Source of the DNA: a bacterium | GTDB lineage: Bacteria; Patescibacteriota; Dojkabacteria; JAKAPS01; JAJZLI01 | Direction: 5' to 3' | DNA: 58,407 nt | Assembly: GCA_027459825.1 (NCBI GenBank) | Contig: DAIDGT010000005.1 | Coordinates: 1 to 58,407, forward strand | Part shown: positions 54,155-58,407 of the stretch, one piece after another | Layout: each line of letters opens with the position of its first letter | Numbering within the stretch: position 1 is the stretch's first letter | Position numbers and translations under genes: made by a program | The notes under the pieces: model-generated | What the model was told of the DNA's origin: nothing | The model's database searches: none | The model's input: the letters and a program-made list of their open reading frames with translations, nothing else

Positions 54155-55213
54155 ATGTCACTTTCAGATTTTTTTTGGAATATATTTACTTATGATGTTG
54201 GTATCGATTTGGGTACTGCTAATACTCTTGTATGTATAAAAGGTCATGGTATTGTAATTTCTGAACCTTCTGTTGTTGCTATTAATGTAAATAATCAGTC
54301 AGTTTTTGCAGTTGGCTTGGAGGCCCAAAAGATGTTAGGAAAAACTCCCGCATCGTTGGTTGCAATTAGACCATTAAAGGATGGTGTTATTTCAGATTTT
54401 GACGCAACTAGAGAAATGATTAGGTATTTTATTGATAAAGTACATAAAAGTACTAGTAAACATCTTAAAGTTCCTAGACCAAGGATTGTTATTGGTGTTC
54501 CTTCTTCCATTACTGATGTTGAACGTAAAGCGGTTATTGATGCTGCTTTTTCTGCAGGGGCTAGAAAGGTATATTTAATGGAAGAACCTATGGCTGCCGC
54601 TATAGGTATTGGTTTACCAGTTACAGATGCACAAGGGTCCATGATTGTTGATATTGGTGGAGGTACTTCTGATATTGCAGTTATATCTTTAGGTTCTATC
54701 GTAGTTGATAAATCAATTCGTATTGCAGGTGATGAAATGAATCAGGATATAGTTAATTATATAAGATCTAAGTACAATTTATTAATTGGAGAAAGGTCTG
54801 CAGAGGAAATTAAGTTGAAGTTGGGTTCTGCTTATCCTAGAAAAGAAAATAAAAATATGGAAATAAAAGGAAGGGATATTTTGTTGGGATTGCCTAAAGT
54901 TATTAATATTTCAGAAGTTGAGATAAGAGAAGCTATTATGAATTCTTTAAATCTTATTATTGAGGCAATTTCCGATGCATTAGAAGAAACTCCACCTGAA
55001 TTGATTTCTGATATTTCAGATAAGGGTTTATATTTAACTGGTGGAGGTGCATTAATTCCTGGTATCGATCATTTATTTACTGATAAATTGAAAGTAAAGG
55101 TTAATATCCCGGATGATGCTTTATCTAGTGTTGTTTTTGGTACCATGAATGTTTTAGACGATATTAGTTTATTAGATAAAGTTTCCAAATCAGACACAGA
55201 TGAATACTTTTAA
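54155..55213 (+). CDS. mreB: Rod-shape-determining actin MreB
   Basis: A 352-residue canonical MreB that forms membrane-bound filaments guiding cell-wall synthesis. An amphipathic N-terminus (MSLSDFFWNIF) precedes phosphate-1 VGIDLGTANTLV; LMEEPMAAAIGIG carries the catalytic Glu; phosphate-2 VDIGGGTSDIAV and the adenosine motif LTGGGALIPGID are intact. ATG 54155 is preferred over the TTG two codons earlier. First gene of mreB-mreC-mreD-mrdA. Confidence 0.96.
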   Translation: MSLSDFFWNIFTYDVGIDLGTANTLVCIKGHGIVISEPSVVAINVNNQSVFAVGLEAQKMLGKTPASLVAIRPLKDGVISDFDATREMIRYFIDKVHKSTSKHLKVPRPRIVIGVPSSITDVERKAVIDAAFSAGARKVYLMEEPMAAAIGIGLPVTDAQGSMIVDIGGGTSDIAVISLGSIVVDKSIRIAGDEMNQDIVNYIRSKYNLLIGERSAEEIKLKLGSAYPRKENKNMEIKGRDILLGLPKVINISEVEIREAIMNSLNLIIEAISDALEETPPELISDISDKGLYLTGGGALIPGIDHLFTDKLKVKVNIPDDALSSVVFGTMNVLDDISLLDKVSKSDTDEYF

Positions 55214-55219
55214 ATTAAT

Positions 55220-56053
55220 ATGCGATCTCAATATTTCAGAACACAGAAAGGGTATAAGAAATATTCTTTAAATAAAATAAGGCCAGTGTATGTGTTAACA
55301 GCTTTGGCCTTAGTTTTAATTGTAATTAGTGGTTTTTTAGGTATATTTTATAATTTTTTTGGAGGGATATTTATTCCAATAAAAAGGGGATCATTTGTGT
55401 TATCGAATGATATTTCAAGTTTTTTTAGGGGATTTGGTGAATTAAGTAATCTTTCTAATGCAAATTATCTACTTAAGGAAAAAAATTTAATTTTAGAGGG
55501 TAAATTGAGTGATCTTCAAAAAACAAAAGAAGAAAACCTAGTTTTGAAGGAACAATTAGATACAAATTATAAACCTAATACATATAATTTGATTTTAACC
55601 CAAATAATGTATTATGGTCCCACAAACACATTTGGGTTTATTTATATAGGAGATGGAAAGAAGGAAGGTATAAAATCAGGTGATGCTGTTATATTAGGGG
55701 ACTATCTTATTGGTGTTGTCTCCAAAGTATTAAATGGTTATTCAAAAGTTATACTAGTTTCAAATATAAATTTACACTTACCCGTATACCTTTTAGGAAC
55801 ACATACTAATGCTATTGCAACAGGTAGTGTATCTTCGTCTATAACTTTGGAGGATGTAAATCAATTAGAGTCAATTAAGGTAGGGGAAGAAGTTTTAACT
55901 TCTGGTATTAATAGTAATATTCCTAAGAACCTAATAGTTGGATATGTTTCTAATGTTAATCAAAATGGTAGTAATGTTTTTAAAAATATTAAGGTTAATC
56001 CTTCTGTTAATATTAATACATTAAAGTATTTGTTTGTAGTTTTAAGTAAATGA
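55220..56053 (+). CDS. mreC: Rod-shape-determining protein MreC
   Basis: A 277-residue periplasmic/outer-face scaffold that activates PBP2. One membrane helix at about 27-50, a coiled coil (about 75-110, NYLLKEKNLILEGKLSDLQK), and the two beta-barrel domains with YIGDGKKEGIKSGDAV, GVVSKVLNGYSKVILVSN and the later GVSNVN-like segments. It starts 6 bases after mreB and overlaps mreD by 4 bases. Confidence 0.92.
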   Translation: MRSQYFRTQKGYKKYSLNKIRPVYVLTALALVLIVISGFLGIFYNFFGGIFIPIKRGSFVLSNDISSFFRGFGELSNLSNANYLLKEKNLILEGKLSDLQKTKEENLVLKEQLDTNYKPNTYNLILTQIMYYGPTNTFGFIYIGDGKKEGIKSGDAVILGDYLIGVVSKVLNGYSKVILVSNINLHLPVYLLGTHTNAIATGSVSSSITLEDVNQLESIKVGEEVLTSGINSNIPKNLIVGYVSNVNQNGSNVFKNIKVNPSVNINTLKYLFVVLSK

Positions 56054-56547
56054 AAATAAATATTATTTTGATTATATTGACAATAATTATATTCGTTATT
56101 AGCAATACTGACTATCATTTGATATTTATCCTTTTATTTCTTTTTAATATAGTATTGTTATTGGAATTTATGTGTATGTGTTTTTCTGATAATTTTTCGT
56201 ATTTTGTCTTGTATTACTTATTTTTTTTCGCTTTGTTTTTTGATTTTACATATTTAAATAGAATAGGGTACTTGTCTTTTATATTATTAATTCCTGTAAC
56301 TGTATATTTTTTATTTAAACAGTACTTGAAGGAAGATATTGTCTATTTTATGTTCCTATTTTTAATCATTTTGTTTAATTTTCTTCTAATACTTTATTTT
56401 TATGGTAATTTGGATATATTTAGATTATTTTTACAAATTGATTTTTTTAGTATTTTTGTAAGTTTGTATGTTGTTGCCTTTTCGTTGCTTATTTATTGGT
56501 TATATAAGCAACAGTTATCTTTTGGTCGTCTTAAAATTGATATTTAA
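56050..56547 (+). CDS. mreD: MreD-like membrane protein
   Basis: A 165-residue protein with five to six hydrophobic helices and almost no soluble loops. Sequence is very Phe/Leu/Ile-rich and has no firm motif, so the name rests on topology, size and its place between mreC and mrdA. MreD is part of the elongasome. Confidence 0.78.
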   Translation: MKINIILIILTIIIFVISNTDYHLIFILLFLFNIVLLLEFMCMCFSDNFSYFVLYYLFFFALFFDFTYLNRIGYLSFILLIPVTVYFLFKQYLKEDIVYFMFLFLIILFNFLLILYFYGNLDIFRLFLQIDFFSIFVSLYVVAFSLLIYWLYKQQLSFGRLKIDI

Positions 56548-56549
56548 AT

Positions 56550-58407
56550 ATGGATAAATTTGAGATTAGAGATTTAAATAATATTCCGTGGGATAATGGT
56601 AATAATGCCTTTAATAAAGGATTTATTGCTAGGTTTTATGTATTTTTGATTGTACTGATAATGTTTATTATTATGTATTTTGCATCGAAATATTCCATAT
56701 TTGATTTTAATAAATATAGCACTTTGGCTTTGCAGAATAGATTGATAACCTCTCCTATAGTATCGGACAGAGGAATTATATTTGATAGTAATATGAGGCA
56801 ACTTTCATTTAATGTTCCTACTTTCCAGGTTTATTTGAGCTTGTCTAATTTAAATAATAAGAAAATTATTAATGATGAAAATATATTGTCAAATATATTG
56901 AATATTTCGAGTAATAAGATTAAAAAAGTTGTTCAATTTGGTATATCTCACGGAACTAATAATATTCTTATAGATAGCTCTGTTAGTTCATATAATGATG
57001 TTGTTATTAGTTCAAATAAGAGTCTTTATGGTGTTTATGTAAGTCAAAACTATTATATAAAGTTTGCATATAATTATTTATTTTCAAATGTTATTGGGTA
57101 TACTGGTCCAGTTACAGAGCAAGATATACTGAAAGATCAAAAATTAAATCCTTATGATATAGTAGGAAGATATGGGGTAGAAAGTTCTTTTAATAATTAC
57201 CTTATGGGTTCTGATGGTAAAGAAATTAGTGAAGTGAATACCTTAGGGAATGTTGTTGGTAATTATGGAGAAAAACCTGCTGTTCCTGGAGATAATATTG
57301 AATTAACAATTAATTCCGATATACAGAATAAATTAAGACAATTATTAGTTCAAAATATTTCTAAAAACCCTAACCATGTGACTGGTGCAGCTGCTGTAGT
57401 AGAAAATGTTAATAATGGTGATATATTAGGAATGGTGAGTTATCCTACATTCAATGCTAATGATTTTGAAGGTAGTGGTATTAGTTCTAAAGAATATTCT
57501 TCTTTGTTAAATAATCCTGATGACCCTTTGTTAAATAGGGCAATTTCTGAGGCTCAACCTATTGGGTCTATTATGAAGACCATATTGCTTGCGGGTGCTC
57601 TTCAAGAAAATGTTATTACACCTGCAACAGAAATACTTACATCAGGAACTTTAATGTATGATGGAACTTTGTTTCAGAATTATGACAAAATTAACTGGGG
57701 TCTTGTGGATGTTGTTAAAGATTTAAGATACTCAGTTGATGTTTTTGCATATGATGTTGCTATTAAATTGGGGATAACTGATTTTGTCAAATATGAAAAA
57801 CTTTTTGGTTTAGGTGCAAAAACAGGTATTGCTTTACCAGGAGAGGTTTCTGGTATAATTTCGGATCCGGCATCTAAAATGTTATTAACTGGAACACAAT
57901 GGTTGCCTGGTGATCTGTTAAATGCTTCAATTGGTCAAGGTTATACGGAAGCAACACCTTTACAAGTAGTTAATTTTATTAGTGCTATTGCTAATGGAGG
58001 GATTTTGTATAAACCTATGATTGTTAAATCTATTTTAAGTCCAAGTGGGCAAATAATAAAAAATTTTAATCCTGTTGTTATTAGAAAAGATTTTGTTTCT
58101 TCTTATAATTTAGGTGTTATCAAACAAGGGATGTATGAGGCTGTACAAAATGGTATTGATATTGCAGCTAAAAGTAATTTCACTATTAATGCAGGTAAAA
58201 GTGGTACTGCTCAGTTTGGAGTTGAGAGTGTTAATAATACGAATGATAGATATTCTCAGTCTCATTCATGGATGTCTTCTTTCGCTCCTTATAATAACCC
58301 TAAGATAGCTATTGTTGTATTTGAAGAGGATGGAGGGTTAAGCACATATTCCGCTGAAGTTGTAAAAAATTTTATGGATTGGTATTTTGGTGTATACTCA
58401 AAAAAAT
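56550..58407 (+). CDS. mrdA: Penicillin-binding protein 2 (partial, runs off the window)
   Basis: The frame is open from ATG 56550 to the right edge, 619 codons without a stop. The protein has one membrane helix at about 25-45 (FYVFLIVLIMFIIMYFA), a dimerisation/pedestal region (VSDRGIIFDSN and VIGYTGPV), and the transpeptidase domain. Active-site motifs: Ser in PIGSIMKTI (about 338-342), SVD at about 394 where PBP2 has SxD, and KSGTAQ at about 549. It cross-links peptidoglycan in cell elongation with MreBCD. It is nearly complete, since the last residues follow the terminal helix of the domain. Starts 2 bases after mreD. Confidence 0.93.
   Translation, partial: MDKFEIRDLNNIPWDNGNNAFNKGFIARFYVFLIVLIMFIIMYFASKYSIFDFNKYSTLALQNRLITSPIVSDRGIIFDSNMRQLSFNVPTFQVYLSLSNLNNKKIINDENILSNILNISSNKIKKVVQFGISHGTNNILIDSSVSSYNDVVISSNKSLYGVYVSQNYYIKFAYNYLFSNVIGYTGPVTEQDILKDQKLNPYDIVGRYGVESSFNNYLMGSDGKEISEVNTLGNVVGNYGEKPAVPGDNIELTINSDIQNKLRQLLVQNISKNPNHVTGAAAVVENVNNGDILGMVSYPTFNANDFEGSGISSKEYSSLLNNPDDPLLNRAISEAQPIGSIMKTILLAGALQENVITPATEILTSGTLMYDGTLFQNYDKINWGLVDVVKDLRYSVDVFAYDVAIKLGITDFVKYEKLFGLGAKTGIALPGEVSGIISDPASKMLLTGTQWLPGDLLNASIGQGYTEATPLQVVNFISAIANGGILYKPMIVKSILSPSGQIIKNFNPVVIRKDFVSSYNLGVIKQGMYEAVQNGIDIAAKSNFTINAGKSGTAQFGVESVNNTNDRYSQSHSWMSSFAPYNNPKIAIVVFEEDGGLSTYSAEVVKNFMDWYFGVYSKK

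Noticed and set aside
56574-56801. Minus-strand ORF within the start of mrdA
   Set aside because: The plus strand carries an uninterrupted PBP2 frame with its active-site motifs across the region.

Overview
The window is AT-rich, gene-dense bacterial chromosome that looks like a Candidate Phyla Radiation (Patescibacteria) genome. The evidence is: a 16S rRNA with CPR-type departures in otherwise near-universal primer sites; an array of TrbC/VirB2-like small membrane proteins; a split PP2C-like/beta-propeller gene; an archaeal-style ATP-dependent DNA ligase next to DNA polymerase I; an enlarged nucleoside diphosphate kinase; and very compact intergenic spaces. TGA is used as an ordinary stop codon (for example polA and the helicase gene) and the only Trp tRNA has anticodon CCA, so this is translation table 11 and not the UGA-recoded Absconditabacteria/Gracilibacteria. 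I cannot place the phylum more precisely without a tree.

Layout. 1-4600: a 33-residue basic peptide gene, a small exported peptide, murJ and groES-groEL. 4600-10660: a UvrD-type helicase/nuclease, then six tandem TrbC/VirB2-like genes ending at a bidirectional terminator. 10675-14360: hsp20 (minus) and a membrane-anchored Mre11/Rad50-like pair (YhaO/YhaN type). 14367-22000: a SpoIID-type cell-wall protein, a PP2C-like/propeller gene split at a T10 run, smpB, a small orphan and a VirD4/HerA-like ATPase. 22050-32310: tRNA-Ile(UAU), doxX and a tyrosine recombinase (minus), an FtsB-like protein, initiator and elongator tRNA-Met, ftsH, polA, ATP-dependent ligase, mnmA and a small membrane protein. 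32320-37600: one rRNA operon, 16S-Ile-Ala-23S-5S, with both RNase III-type processing stems visible. 37606-43757: rpsA, clpC, an intergenic region with two perfect DnaA boxes and a promoter-to-terminator small RNA, rho, ndk and tRNA-Arg. 43761-47640: PEGA/propeller protein (minus), a divergent MreB that has lost ATPase residues, and an O-antigen-ligase-like protein. 47720-51560, minus strand: candidate structured RNA, tRNA-Thr, tRNA-Tyr, tRNA-Thr, rpmG, tRNA-Trp, secE, nusG, rplK, rplA, an L10 leader, rplJ and rplL. 51870-58407: rpmB, priA (minus), then the rod-shape operon mreB-mreC-mreD-mrdA, which runs off the right edge.

How the parts work together. Most genes are translation, folding and DNA-maintenance housekeeping, plus two actin-based envelope clusters. 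The TrbC/VirB2-like array and the VirD4-like ATPase suggest a surface filament or DNA/protein transfer apparatus, but no VirB4, VirB6 or relaxase lies in the window. The strongest non-textbook signals are: (1) the six-paralogue pilin-like array; (2) two candidate structured RNAs, each with its own promoter; (3) a one-nucleotide frame break in T10 that splits a 715-residue transmembrane protein; (4) a pseudo-ATPase MreB paralogue; (5) a recurrent promoter layout that places the -10 box 7-12 bases before the start codon, implying leaderless mRNAs; and (6) unusual tRNAs (Ile-UAU, an initiator with C33, a Thr tRNA with C55).
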